Assembly: GCA_035293945.1 (NCBI GenBank)
Contig: DATGLV010000027.1
Location: 1 to 64,000, forward strand
Origin: VAZQ01 sp035293945
GTDB taxonomy: Bacteria; Pseudomonadota; Alphaproteobacteria; Rhizobiales; Xanthobacteraceae
Reading direction: 5' to 3'
DNA length: 64,000 nt
The notes below the pieces were generated by a model. The model was not told the origin of the DNA. It searched no databases and saw only the letters and a program-made list of their open reading frames with translations. Each line of letters begins with the position of its first letter. The first letter of the stretch is position 1. This document shows, piece after piece, positions 37,024 to 45,703 of the stretch. The translations under genes were made by a program, and so were the position numbers.

Positions 37024-37881
37024 TTGAACCAGCGCACACCCGACCCCGAATCCGTAGTCGCTCGACGCGATGCAGTTCACGGCAGCGGCGACCGCCTGCT
37101 CGCGGTGTTGGGGTTGTTCGCGGCCGACACCCCCCAATGGACTGTCGAGGATGCGGCCGTTCGGCTCGGCGTCTCCACCACTACCACCTACCGCTATTTC
37201 AAGAAGCTCACCAAAGCCGGGCTGATCAGTCCGGTCGCTGGCGCCGCCTATGTGCTCGGACCTGCCATTATCCAGATGGATCGCCTGATTCAGGCTGCCG
37301 ATCCGGTGCTCAACGCTGCGCGCTCCGTGATGATCGAGCTCGCGCGGGATGCCGGGGAAGGCGCAACCGTCCTGCTCTGCCGCCTGTTTCATGACCGGGT
37401 GATGTGCGTGCACCAACTCATGGGGCGCGGCCCGCAGGAGCCGGTGAGCTATGAACGCGGCCGGCTGATGCCGCTCTATCGCGGCGCCACTTCCAAGATC
37501 ATTCTGGCGCACTTGCGTCCCCGCACTTTGAAGGCCCTGTACGCCCACAATGCGGTCGAGATCGCGAGCGCCGGCCTCGGCAGCGACTGGGAGCATTTCC
37601 GCCGGGGGCTTGCGGCGATCCGCCGCGCCGGCGTGAGCGTGAGCCATGGTGAGATCGATCCCGGGCGCATCGGCGTCGCGGCTCCGATCTTCGACACCGA
37701 CCGCGCAGTGCTCGGCAGCGTCAGCCTGGCGCTATCGGCAGCGCATGCGAATGACGAAACCATTGCGCGCCTTGCGCCTTTGACGGTCGCGGGCGCGCGC
37801 GAAATCGAGCGAACCATGAATAGCGGGCCCGGGCAGGCGCGACCGAGCCCCGCCCGCGTCAAGATCGCGCGATCGCGCTGA
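37024..37881 (+). CDS. IclR-family transcriptional regulator
   Basis: A 285-residue regulator with an N-terminal winged helix-turn-helix (WTVEDAAVRLGVSTTTTYRYFKKLTKAGLI, about residues 37-66) and a C-terminal GAF-like effector domain (RGATSKIILAHL is the family signature). The start is TTG 37024 with AGAGGTAA upstream. It precedes the molybdenum enzyme by 18 bases in the same direction and is probably its local regulator. IclR proteins commonly respond to aromatic compounds or their products, which suits this setting but is inference. Confidence 0.92.
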   Translation: MNQRTPDPESVVARRDAVHGSGDRLLAVLGLFAADTPQWTVEDAAVRLGVSTTTTYRYFKKLTKAGLISPVAGAAYVLGPAIIQMDRLIQAADPVLNAARSVMIELARDAGEGATVLLCRLFHDRVMCVHQLMGRGPQEPVSYERGRLMPLYRGATSKIILAHLRPRTLKALYAHNAVEIASAGLGSDWEHFRRGLAAIRRAGVSVSHGEIDPGRIGVAAPIFDTDRAVLGSVSLALSAAHANDETIARLAPLTVAGAREIERTMNSGPGQARPSPARVKIARSR

Positions 37882-37899
37882 AGCCTTGCGGAGGACGAC

Positions 37900-40800
37900 A
37901 TGACCTTCTCCACCATCAAGCTTTCGCTGATCCTGTTCGGCTTGGCGCAGCTCCTCCGCTACAAGTCCTTCCGCCATCCGGCCTTCCGCGCCCGCCTCAA
38001 GGAGCGCGATCTGGTCGCGCAGGTGCTGGCGCGCGACGAAGGAACCGGCCGCTGGTTCGCATTGAAGGACGGCAAGCTCACCACCGGGGCCGGCCTGCAT
38101 CCCAAACCCGACATCAAGCTCATGTTCAAGAACGCTGGTGCCGGCGCGGCGCTGCTGATGCCGCCGATCAACTGGCTCAATCAGATCAACGCGCAGAAGG
38201 ATTTCATCCTCACAGTCGACGGCTCGGAGGACCTCAACAACTGGTTCGCGCAGACCATCATGATGAGCCAGAGCGTGGGGCTGAAGATCGGCACCCGGCT
38301 CGAAGACGGCAGCATGCGCTATTGCAACATGACCAATGGGGGGCCGGTCTTCGTCTACGTCAAGGACGGCAAGATCGTGCGCATGACGCCGATCGATTTC
38401 GGCGATGACGATCCGCCGCCGTGGACCATCGAGGCCAAGGGCGTGAAGCTCACCCCGCCGCGCAAGACGACGCTGGCGCCGCACGGGCAGAACGCCAAAT
38501 CGATCGTCTATGCGCCGAACCGCCTGCTCTATCCGATGAAGCGGGTCGACTTCGATCCCAACGGCGCGCGCAATCCGCAGAACCGCGGCAAGTCGGAATA
38601 CGTGCGCATTTCCTGGGAGGAGGCGATCAAGATCGTCACCGATGAGATCAAGCGGCAGAAGCTCACGCACGGGCCCGGCTGCATCGCGGTCTCGCACGGC
38701 TCGCATCATACCTGGGGGAATATCGGCTATTACCTCTCCGCGCTGTTCCGCTTCGCCAATGCGATCGGCATGACGCGGGTGCATCACAATCCGGACTCGT
38801 GGGAAGGCTGGTACTGGGGCGCGGTGCACCACTGGGGCTACACGCTGCGCGTCGGCCAGTCGGAAACCTACGGCACGGTCGAGGACTGCCTGCAGAACTG
38901 CGACATGATCGTCTCCTGGGCGGCGGATCCTGAATCAACCTCGGGCTCGTACGGGGCGCAGGAAGGCACGGTGCGCCGGCAGTGGCTCAAGAATCCCAAG
39001 CTCGGCATCAGGGTCGTGCACGTCGACCCCTACTACAACGCGACCGCCCAGTTCCTGCCCGGCAAATGGTTTGCGCCGCGCCCCACCACCTCGGTCGCGA
39101 TGGCAATGGCCATCGCCTATGTGTGGATCAAGGAGGGCCTCTACGACAAGGAATACGTGAAGACCCACACGATCGGCTTCGACAAATGGAAGGCCTATTT
39201 GCTGGGCGAGGAAGACGGCACGCCGAAGACGCCGGAATGGCAGGAAAAGGAGACCGGCGTTCCGGCCAAGGACGTGCGCGCACTTGCGCGCGAATGGGGC
39301 AAGAAGCGCGTCTATCTCGCGCCCGGCGGCTGGGGCAATGGCCACGGCGGCGCCTGTCGCAACCAGACCGGCATCCAGTGGGCGCGCGTGATGGTTTGCC
39401 TCTCGGCCATGCAGGGCCTGGGCAAGCCCGGCTGCAACATGGGCAATCTGCAGTGGGGCTGCCCGCTCGACTTTAATTTCTATTTCCCGGGCTATTCGGA
39501 AGGCGGCATGTCGGGCGATCTGGAGAACACCGCGCTTCCGGTCGAGCTCTATCAGCGCATGCCGCAGCTGCCGTCGATGAATTCGAACGGGCAGACCATT
39601 CCGCGCATCTGGATGCCGGAGGCGATCCTCGAGGGTAAAGCGGAGGGCTATCGCTGGGTCGGCAAGTCGATCGAGCACCAGTTCGCCAAGTTCGCCTATC
39701 CGTCGGCGGGCCATTCGCCGGTGCACATGCTCTACAAATACGGCGGCTCGATTCTCTCCACCATGAACAACACCAATCGTTGGGTGAAGATGTATCAGTC
39801 GCCGAACCTCGAATTCGTGGTCAACCAGTCGATCTGGTTCGAGGGCGAGGCCAAGTTCGCGGACGTGCTCCTGCCGGCCTGCACCAACTTCGAGCGCACC
39901 GACATCAGCGAATGGGCGGGCCTCGGCGGCTACGGCCATCACGGCCAGCAGCAGCTCAACCACCGCGTCATCGTGTTCCAGGCTCCCGCAGTCGCGCCGC
40001 AGGGCGAATCGAAATCGGACTTCTGGATCTTCAACGAGATCTGCAAGCCGCTCGGGCTTGCCAACTACTTCTCGGAAGGCTGCAACGAGATCGACTGGGT
40101 CTACCGCCTTTATCTTGCGTCCGACCTGCCGAAGAAGATCTCGTTCAAGAAGCTGTTGAAGCGCGGCTACTACGTGGTGCCGGCCGAGAAGGAGAAGCTG
40201 CGCGCCCCGGTATCGTTCCGCTGGTTCTGGGAGAACCGCAAGAAAGACGTGCCGGAAGCGCAGCCACTGCCGTCGGACTACACGGAGGAATATCTGCGCG
40301 GCCTGCAGACCCAGTCAGGCAAGCTCGAGTTCGAATGCAACAGCCTCAAGCGCGTCAATGATCCGGAGCGGCCGCCGATCGTCAAATACGAGCCGGCCTG
40401 GGAAGGGCCGCATGCGGGCGAGCGCTACGAGCGCTATCCGCTGCAAATGCTCACACCGCATTCCAAGTATTCGTTCCACACGCAGGGCGACGGCAAGGAC
40501 TCGTTCCTCCTCAATATCGAGGACCACCGCGTCAAGGTCGACGGCTATTATTATTGGATCATGCGGCTGAATGGCGAGGACGCAGCCGAGCGCGGCATCA
40601 AGAAGCACGACTTGGTCAAGGTCTACAACGATCGCGGCGCGGTCATCTGCGCGGCCCTGCCGACGCAGCGGCTGCCGCGCGGCGTCTGCCACGGCTACGA
40701 ATCCTCCGCGATCTACGATCCGATGGGCGAGCCCGGCAAGTCGGTCGATCGCGGCGGCTGCCTCAACCTGCTCACCCCGGAGCGCTCGCAAACCAGATCG

Positions 40801-40971
40801 ACGCATGCACTCGCGGGCGCCAATGCTCTGGTCGAGATCGAGCCTTGGGATGGGCGCACGGAGCACCTTGCGGCCGCTTTCGCGACCGGCAAGGAAGAGC
40901 CGAAGGCAGAAATCAAACAGGAAGCCGCGCGCAAGCAGAAGGCGCCGCCGACGCTGGTGCCGGCGAAGTAA
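37900..40971 (+). CDS. Molybdopterin transhydroxylase/resorcinol-hydroxylase-like large subunit with N-terminal SCP2-like domain
   Basis: A 1023-residue DMSO-reductase-family enzyme, closest by recall to Pelobacter pyrogallol-phloroglucinol transhydroxylase AthL (about 875 residues) and Azoarcus resorcinol hydroxylase. Residues 1-125 are extra: WFALKDGKLTTGAG, HPKPDIKLMFKNAGAG and FILTVDGSEDLNNWFA resemble an SCP2 sterol-carrier fold. The core starts near 128 with RYCNMTNGGPVFVYVKDGKIVRM and lacks the N-terminal Cys cluster, as in AthL. Asp299-Ser300-Trp301 matches the AthL Asp174-Ser175(Mo ligand)-Trp176, with His269 and Tyr277 at the same distances as His144 and Tyr152. It would hydroxylate or transhydroxylate a phenol. 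Next gene encodes the Fe-S subunit. Confidence 0.85.
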   Translation: MTFSTIKLSLILFGLAQLLRYKSFRHPAFRARLKERDLVAQVLARDEGTGRWFALKDGKLTTGAGLHPKPDIKLMFKNAGAGAALLMPPINWLNQINAQKDFILTVDGSEDLNNWFAQTIMMSQSVGLKIGTRLEDGSMRYCNMTNGGPVFVYVKDGKIVRMTPIDFGDDDPPPWTIEAKGVKLTPPRKTTLAPHGQNAKSIVYAPNRLLYPMKRVDFDPNGARNPQNRGKSEYVRISWEEAIKIVTDEIKRQKLTHGPGCIAVSHGSHHTWGNIGYYLSALFRFANAIGMTRVHHNPDSWEGWYWGAVHHWGYTLRVGQSETYGTVEDCLQNCDMIVSWAADPESTSGSYGAQEGTVRRQWLKNPKLGIRVVHVDPYYNATAQFLPGKWFAPRPTTSVAMAMAIAYVWIKEGLYDKEYVKTHTIGFDKWKAYLLGEEDGTPKTPEWQEKETGVPAKDVRALAREWGKKRVYLAPGGWGNGHGGACRNQTGIQWARVMVCLSAMQGLGKPGCNMGNLQWGCPLDFNFYFPGYSEGGMSGDLENTALPVELYQRMPQLPSMNSNGQTIPRIWMPEAILEGKAEGYRWVGKSIEHQFAKFAYPSAGHSPVHMLYKYGGSILSTMNNTNRWVKMYQSPNLEFVVNQSIWFEGEAKFADVLLPACTNFERTDISEWAGLGGYGHHGQQQLNHRVIVFQAPAVAPQGESKSDFWIFNEICKPLGLANYFSEGCNEIDWVYRLYLASDLPKKISFKKLLKRGYYVVPAEKEKLRAPVSFRWFWENRKKDVPEAQPLPSDYTEEYLRGLQTQSGKLEFECNSLKRVNDPERPPIVKYEPAWEGPHAGERYERYPLQMLTPHSKYSFHTQGDGKDSFLLNIEDHRVKVDGYYYWIMRLNGEDAAERGIKKHDLVKVYNDRGAVICAALPTQRLPRGVCHGYESSAIYDPMGEPGKSVDRGGCLNLLTPERSQTRSTHALAGANALVEIEPWDGRTEHLAAAFATGKEEPKAEIKQEAARKQKAPPTLVPAK

Positions 40972-40986
40972 CGTAACGAGCCTCCA

Positions 40987-41832
40987 ATGAAAAAATGGAA
41001 CATGATCATCGACGTCGCCGAGTGCACCAATTGCAATCTGTGCACGCTCGCGACCATGGACGAATATGTCGACAATGAATTTCCCGGGTATACCAAGCCG
41101 ATGCCGAAGCACGGGCACAAGTGGATCAACATCCTGCAGAAGGAGCGCGGCCAGATCACCAACGGGTCGCCGATGATCGACATCGCCTATGTGCCGACCA
41201 TGTGCAATCACTGCGACGCGGCGCCTTGCGTCGCCAAAGCAGGCGGCGCGATCAAGAAGCGTCCCGACGGGATCGTCCTCATCGATCCCGAGAAGGCCAA
41301 GGGCCGTAGAGACCTCGTCGATGCCTGCCCGTACGGGCACATCTGGTGGAACGAGGAGCTAGAGCTGCCGCAGGCCTGGCCCTTCGATGCGCATCTCATC
41401 GACGACGGCTGGCAGCAGACGCGCGGTCACCAATCCTGCCCGACCGGAGCCATGCGGGCGGTCTCGCTCGAGGATGAGGATATGGCCCGCATGGTGCGCG
41501 AGGAGGGCCTCGAGGTGATGCGGAGCGAGCTCGGCACCAAGCCGCGCGTCTATTACCGGAATCTCTGGCGCTACACGAAATGCTTCATCGGCGGCAGCGT
41601 CTCGGCGGAGGCAGGTGGCGTGGTCGATTGCGTCGAGGGCGCGCGAGTGCGGCTCATCAAGGAGGGCCGCGAGATCGCGCAACAGGCGACCGACAATTAC
41701 GGCGACTTCAAGTTCGACAAGCTCGACGAGAACTCCGGCAAATACACGGTCGAGATTTGCACAAACGGCCGCATCCGAACGATCGAGGCCAAGCTCGGCG
41801 CCAGCATCAATCTTGGCGAGATCCGGATCTAG
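40987..41832 (+). CDS. Fe-S small subunit of transhydroxylase-like enzyme
   Basis: A 281-residue ferredoxin-type subunit. Cys13, Cys16 and Cys19 (ECTNCNLC), Cys73, Cys76 and Cys81 (MCNHCDAAPC), Cys114 (DACPYGH) and Cys151 (SCPTGAM) are the cluster-type cysteines seen. Residues about 200-281 form a separate domain (AEAGGVVDCVEGARVRLI, DNYGDFKFDKL) like the transthyretin/CNA-B-type domain at the end of AthS. This C-terminal domain supports assignment to the transhydroxylase group rather than to DMSO-reductase or formate-dehydrogenase small subunits. Start is 15 bases after the large subunit. Confidence 0.88.
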   Translation: MKKWNMIIDVAECTNCNLCTLATMDEYVDNEFPGYTKPMPKHGHKWINILQKERGQITNGSPMIDIAYVPTMCNHCDAAPCVAKAGGAIKKRPDGIVLIDPEKAKGRRDLVDACPYGHIWWNEELELPQAWPFDAHLIDDGWQQTRGHQSCPTGAMRAVSLEDEDMARMVREEGLEVMRSELGTKPRVYYRNLWRYTKCFIGGSVSAEAGGVVDCVEGARVRLIKEGREIAQQATDNYGDFKFDKLDENSGKYTVEICTNGRIRTIEAKLGASINLGEIRI

Positions 41833-41848
41833 GAAAGTCGCGCGCGGG

Positions 41849-42358
41849 ATGGGTATGCACACGGCGCTTGATGCAGATCCTTCCCTGCTGGACCAGCAGG
41901 AGAAGAATTTCGTTGCGAAAATCCGCGAGCATGGATGGTTCGGCACCAACGTCGGCGCCGACGACGAGGGTCCCGGGTTTTCCTATACGACCGGATTTTG
42001 GCTGAATCTCAAATTTCCCGAGATCATCATCTTCTCACTGTCTGGGAAGGTCGCCCACGACACTTTCTGGTATATCTACAAAGAGCTGAAGGCGGGCGGG
42101 GCGTTCGAGATTGGCGAGCCGACGGACACGATATTCGAGAGCTCGCAGGCAGTCCTGCTGGATGTCAATACGCGGCACTTTCCCGAGTTTCTCGGATGGA
42201 GCCGGTGGTTTTATGGGTCAGACAGCTTCAAGTGCCTGCAGCTGGTCTGGCCGGACCGCGAAGGAAGATTTCCGTGGGATCCCGCCGCAGCCGAGGAATT
42301 TGTTCGCAGCCAACCCTGCTTGACCGGCGGGGAATGGTCCAGCCTGCGTCGTCATTGA
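41849..42358 (+). CDS. DUF4262 domain protein
   Basis: A 169-residue protein of the DUF4262 family, function unknown. Family-like sequence includes EHGWFGTNVGADDEGPGFSYTTGFW and PEIIIFSLSGKVAHDTFWYIY, and LQLVWPDREGRFPWDP toward the end. It starts 16 bases after the Fe-S subunit (ATG 41849; ATG 41855 is possible), so it is likely co-transcribed with the molybdenum enzyme, an unusual partner. Confidence 0.78.
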   Translation: MGMHTALDADPSLLDQQEKNFVAKIREHGWFGTNVGADDEGPGFSYTTGFWLNLKFPEIIIFSLSGKVAHDTFWYIYKELKAGGAFEIGEPTDTIFESSQAVLLDVNTRHFPEFLGWSRWFYGSDSFKCLQLVWPDREGRFPWDPAAAEEFVRSQPCLTGGEWSSLRRH

Positions 42359-42437
42359 CACGACCTGATCATCTGTGCATCGCACGCGTGGGCGCGGCGC
42401 GTTCCGCCCCTTCGCCGACCCTACAGAGCGGGCGAAG

Positions 42438-42911
42438 ATGAGTTCAGCGCAGCTTATTCTTCCCGGCCTGGAAAGCTTCTACCAAGCACTTGGGCCCTGG
42501 GCGGAGGCGCTGCTGCGCGCCGTCGTCGGGCTCGCGCTGGTGCCGCACGGGTTGCGCATGGCGTTCGGCTTCTTCCCGGACACCGGCGGGCCGATCAAGA
42601 ACCTGGCGATGATGGCCGAAGCGCTCGACCGCTGGGGCTACCGTCCGGGCAAGCTGTGGGCCCCGCTCATTGCCGCGACCCAGCTGATTGCCGGTCCGCT
42701 CCTGGCGCTCGGGCTGTTCACGCGGGCCGCCGCAGTGCCGATATTTCTGTTCCTGCTCGTGTCCAACTTCGAACGCTGGCGCGTCGGCGGCTATTTCTGG
42801 AACACCCAGGGGCTCGAATACACGCTGATGTGGACGGCCGGCGCCTTCTTTTTTTTGGTGCATGGCGGCGGCTTGATCTCGCTTGACCATGTCATCGGGC
42901 GCGCGTTTTAG
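42438..42911 (+). CDS. DoxX family membrane protein
   Basis: A 157-residue inner-membrane protein with four hydrophobic helices. GLALVPHGLRMAFGFF and the acidic/aromatic WGYRPGKLWAPLIAATQLIAGPLLALGLFTR stretch (in parts) are DoxX features. DoxX proteins occur with oxidoreductases and quinone or sulfur metabolism; here it lies between DUF4262 and the flavin-reductase-like gene. A role in passing electrons between the hydroxylase and the membrane is possible but not shown. Confidence 0.85.
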   Translation: MSSAQLILPGLESFYQALGPWAEALLRAVVGLALVPHGLRMAFGFFPDTGGPIKNLAMMAEALDRWGYRPGKLWAPLIAATQLIAGPLLALGLFTRAAAVPIFLFLLVSNFERWRVGGYFWNTQGLEYTLMWTAGAFFFLVHGGGLISLDHVIGRAF

Positions 42912-42918
42912 TGAGCTA

Positions 42919-43587
42919 ATGACTTCCACCGGAACCCCTGCCAGCAAGGTCGATGTCGCCCCGGAATTCTGGGATAACATCTTTGCCCCGAGCTCCTGCC
43001 TGGTGTTGATCACCACTGTGGACCCGCGGGGCAATGTCAACGCGGCCGCGTTCGGGACCTGCACACGGGTCTGTCACGATCCGGTCTACATCGCCTTCAC
43101 GTGCGGGAGCGGGAAGGATACCTACGACAACGTGCTCGCAACCGGCGAGTTCGTGGTCAATGTGGTGCCGTTCGAGCAGCCGATGCTGGACCGCACGCTC
43201 CTATGCGGGCTGCCGTTTCGCGGCGGCATAAGCGAGCTGGAAAAAGCCGGGCTCACCGCGATCCCGGCCCGGGAGGTGCGGCCGCCGCGCATTGCCGAGT
43301 GCCGCAGCCATTTCGAGTGCCGGGTTACCTGGACGCAGCAATGGCTGCATCGCCTGATGGTGTGTGGCAAGGTCGAGGCGGTCAGCATCGACGCCGACTG
43401 CATCACCGATCAGGGATTCATCCGCTGGGAGAAGGTGAAGCCGGCGCATTATTGCGGCATGCGCTACCAGGACCGCTTCGTTCCCGCCTACGACAAGCCG
43501 ACCCGTGGGGCTTGGCGCTACGACGGGAGCGATGACGAATTCCGCGTCGGCGAGAACTGGCGCGGCGCCTACAAGAGCAGTGACTGA
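42919..43587 (+). CDS. Flavin reductase-like FMN-binding protein
   Basis: A 222-residue protein of the FMN-binding split-barrel family. CLVLITTVDPRGNVNAAAFGTCTRVCHDPVYIAFTCG (in parts) is the FMN-binding core, followed by GEFVVNVVPFEQ. The ATG at 42919 is seven bases after the DoxX stop. It may reduce flavin for an oxygenase or act as an FMN enzyme itself; no oxygenase partner is seen, so its electron acceptor is unknown. Confidence 0.87.
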   Translation: MTSTGTPASKVDVAPEFWDNIFAPSSCLVLITTVDPRGNVNAAAFGTCTRVCHDPVYIAFTCGSGKDTYDNVLATGEFVVNVVPFEQPMLDRTLLCGLPFRGGISELEKAGLTAIPAREVRPPRIAECRSHFECRVTWTQQWLHRLMVCGKVEAVSIDADCITDQGFIRWEKVKPAHYCGMRYQDRFVPAYDKPTRGAWRYDGSDDEFRVGENWRGAYKSSD

Positions 43588-43648
43588 ACAGCGAATGTCC
43601 CGGAAAAGTGGCCCCCGGTCTTCCGAAAAAGGAGATGTGCCAGGGAAA

Positions 43649-45697
43649 ATGGCGCAGGCCGTTGCCGTCGACATCGGCGGCACATTTACCGATCTTGTCG
43701 CCTACGATCACGAGAATGGCAGGGTCGCTTACACCAAAAGCCCGACCACCTACGGGAATCTTGTCGACGGCGTGCTCGACTGCTTCGCCAAAGCCAAGCT
43801 TGATCCCGCCTCCGCCAATTTCGTCAATCACGGCACGACGCTGGTCATCAACGCGCTGATCCAGCGCAAGGGTGCCAAAGCGGCGCTGGTCACGACCCAA
43901 GGCTTCCGCGACATCCTGGAAATCGCCCGCGGCAATCGGCCCGATCCGTTCGACCTGCACTATCGCCGCGATGAGCCCTTGATCCCGCGCGAGCTTCGTT
44001 TCGAAGTGAAGGAACGGATCGGCAGCAAAGGCGAGATCGTCACCCCGTTAGACACGGTAGGGCTCGGGCAGCTCGCCGACAGGCTCGAGGCGCTCAACAT
44101 CGAGGCGGTCGCGATCTTCTTCATGAACTCCTATGCCAATCCGGCGCATGAGGAGCAGGCCGCAGCGCTGCTGCGCGCCCGCCTGCCGAACGCCTATGTG
44201 ACCTTTTCGACTGAGCTGACGCGAGAATGGTACGAGTACGAGCGCACCTCGACGGTCGCCGCCAATGCCTATGTCGGGCCGCAGGTCACCCGCTACATCC
44301 GCCGGCTGGAAGATGACCTCGAGATCAAGGGATTTGGCGGCTCGCTCTACATGATGGGCTCCAACGGCGGCTTGCTTTCGGTTGAGCGCAGCTGCGCCCA
44401 GCCGGTGGCGCTGGTGGAGTCAGGGCCGATCGGCGGCTGCATCGGGGCCGGTGCCTACGCGGAAGCGCTGGGCTTTGCCAATGTGGTCGCCTTCGACATG
44501 GGGGGCACCACGGCCAAATGCGCGCTGGTCGAGAACGGCCGCTTCTCGGTCGACTCGGTCTACTACGCGGGCGGCTATGTGAAAGGCTTCCCGATCAAGT
44601 CCTCGGTCATCGACATCGTCGAGGTTGGCTCGGGCGGCGGCTCGATCGCCTGGCTCGATCCGCAGAACCGCCTGCATGTCGGCCCACAGAGCGCCGGCTC
44701 GACGCCGGGTCCGGCCTGCTACGGAAACGGCGGCACCGAGCCCACCGTGACGGATGCGAACCTGGTGCTGGGGCGACTCAATCCTGCGCGTTTCCTTGGC
44801 GGCGAGCTCAAGCTCGATACCGCGGCCGCGGAGGCAGCAATTGCGCGGATCGCCGGTCCCTTAGGGTATTCGGGACATGACGGATCGATCCGCATGGCCG
44901 AGGGAATCTTGTCGCTCGCAACCGTCATCATGGCTGGCGCGATCAAACAAATTTCCATCGAGCATGGTCTCGATCCGCGCGAATTCGTGCTGTTCTGCTA
45001 TGGCGGCGGGGGACCTCTGCACGCGAGTGCGCTGGCACGTGAGCTCGCGATCCCGACCGTCGTGGTGCCGCCGGAGCCCGGCAATTTCTCGGCGGTCGGC
45101 ATGCTGCTCGCCGATGCACGGCTCGATCTTTCCAAGACCTTTGTGGGCATCCTCGACGCGGGCTCGGTCGAGAGCCTCAAATCCGCGTTCGCCGAGATGG
45201 AAGATGAGGCGCGCGCCGCTCTCGCGGCGGACTTCGCCGCACAAGATGTGTTGTTCGAGCGCTATGCGGAAATGCGCTACGCCGGACAGCGCCACAATAT
45301 CAAGGTGCCAATCTCCGGACGCAACGATCCCGCGGGCATCCGCGAGGCATTCGACCGCGACTACAAGCGCCGCTACGGGCATGCGGACCTGAAGGCCGCA
45401 GCCGAGCTGCAGGCGCTGCATCTCTCCGCCTTCACGCGCCTGCGCCGGCCGGAGCTTGCCCGCTTGCCGCGCGCGATTGCGGGAACGCTGGTGGCGACCC
45501 AGCGCTCGGTTTTCTTCGGCAATGGCGGGGGAATGCGCGATGCCTTGGTGTACGAGCGCACCGCACTTCGGCCAGGATTTGCCGCAGCCGGGCCGGCTTT
45601 GATCGAGGAATACGGATCGACCACGCTGATCGCACCCGGCGACCGTTTCGAGATCGGGACGCTCGGGGAAATCCGCATTCACTGCGGTCGGAGCTGA
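43649..45697 (+). CDS. hyuA: Hydantoinase/oxoprolinase alpha-like subunit HyuA
   Basis: A 682-residue ATP-dependent enzyme subunit of the N-methylhydantoinase/5-oxoprolinase/acetone-acetophenone carboxylase family. VAVDIGGTFTDLVAYD at the N terminus is the sugar-kinase-type ATP site, NHGTTLVINALIQRKGAKAALVTTQGFRD (in parts) is conserved, and MGGTTAKCALV and CYGGGGPLH are later nucleotide and structural motifs. ATG 43649 is chosen since homology starts there and AGGG lies upstream; ATG 43595 is possible. The family acts on cyclic amides or carboxylates ketones; which one is undecidable here. Confidence 0.93.
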   Translation: MAQAVAVDIGGTFTDLVAYDHENGRVAYTKSPTTYGNLVDGVLDCFAKAKLDPASANFVNHGTTLVINALIQRKGAKAALVTTQGFRDILEIARGNRPDPFDLHYRRDEPLIPRELRFEVKERIGSKGEIVTPLDTVGLGQLADRLEALNIEAVAIFFMNSYANPAHEEQAAALLRARLPNAYVTFSTELTREWYEYERTSTVAANAYVGPQVTRYIRRLEDDLEIKGFGGSLYMMGSNGGLLSVERSCAQPVALVESGPIGGCIGAGAYAEALGFANVVAFDMGGTTAKCALVENGRFSVDSVYYAGGYVKGFPIKSSVIDIVEVGSGGGSIAWLDPQNRLHVGPQSAGSTPGPACYGNGGTEPTVTDANLVLGRLNPARFLGGELKLDTAAAEAAIARIAGPLGYSGHDGSIRMAEGILSLATVIMAGAIKQISIEHGLDPREFVLFCYGGGGPLHASALARELAIPTVVVPPEPGNFSAVGMLLADARLDLSKTFVGILDAGSVESLKSAFAEMEDEARAALAADFAAQDVLFERYAEMRYAGQRHNIKVPISGRNDPAGIREAFDRDYKRRYGHADLKAAAELQALHLSAFTRLRRPELARLPRAIAGTLVATQRSVFFGNGGGMRDALVYERTALRPGFAAAGPALIEEYGSTTLIAPGDRFEIGTLGEIRIHCGRS

Positions 45698-45703
45698 CAG
45701 CCG

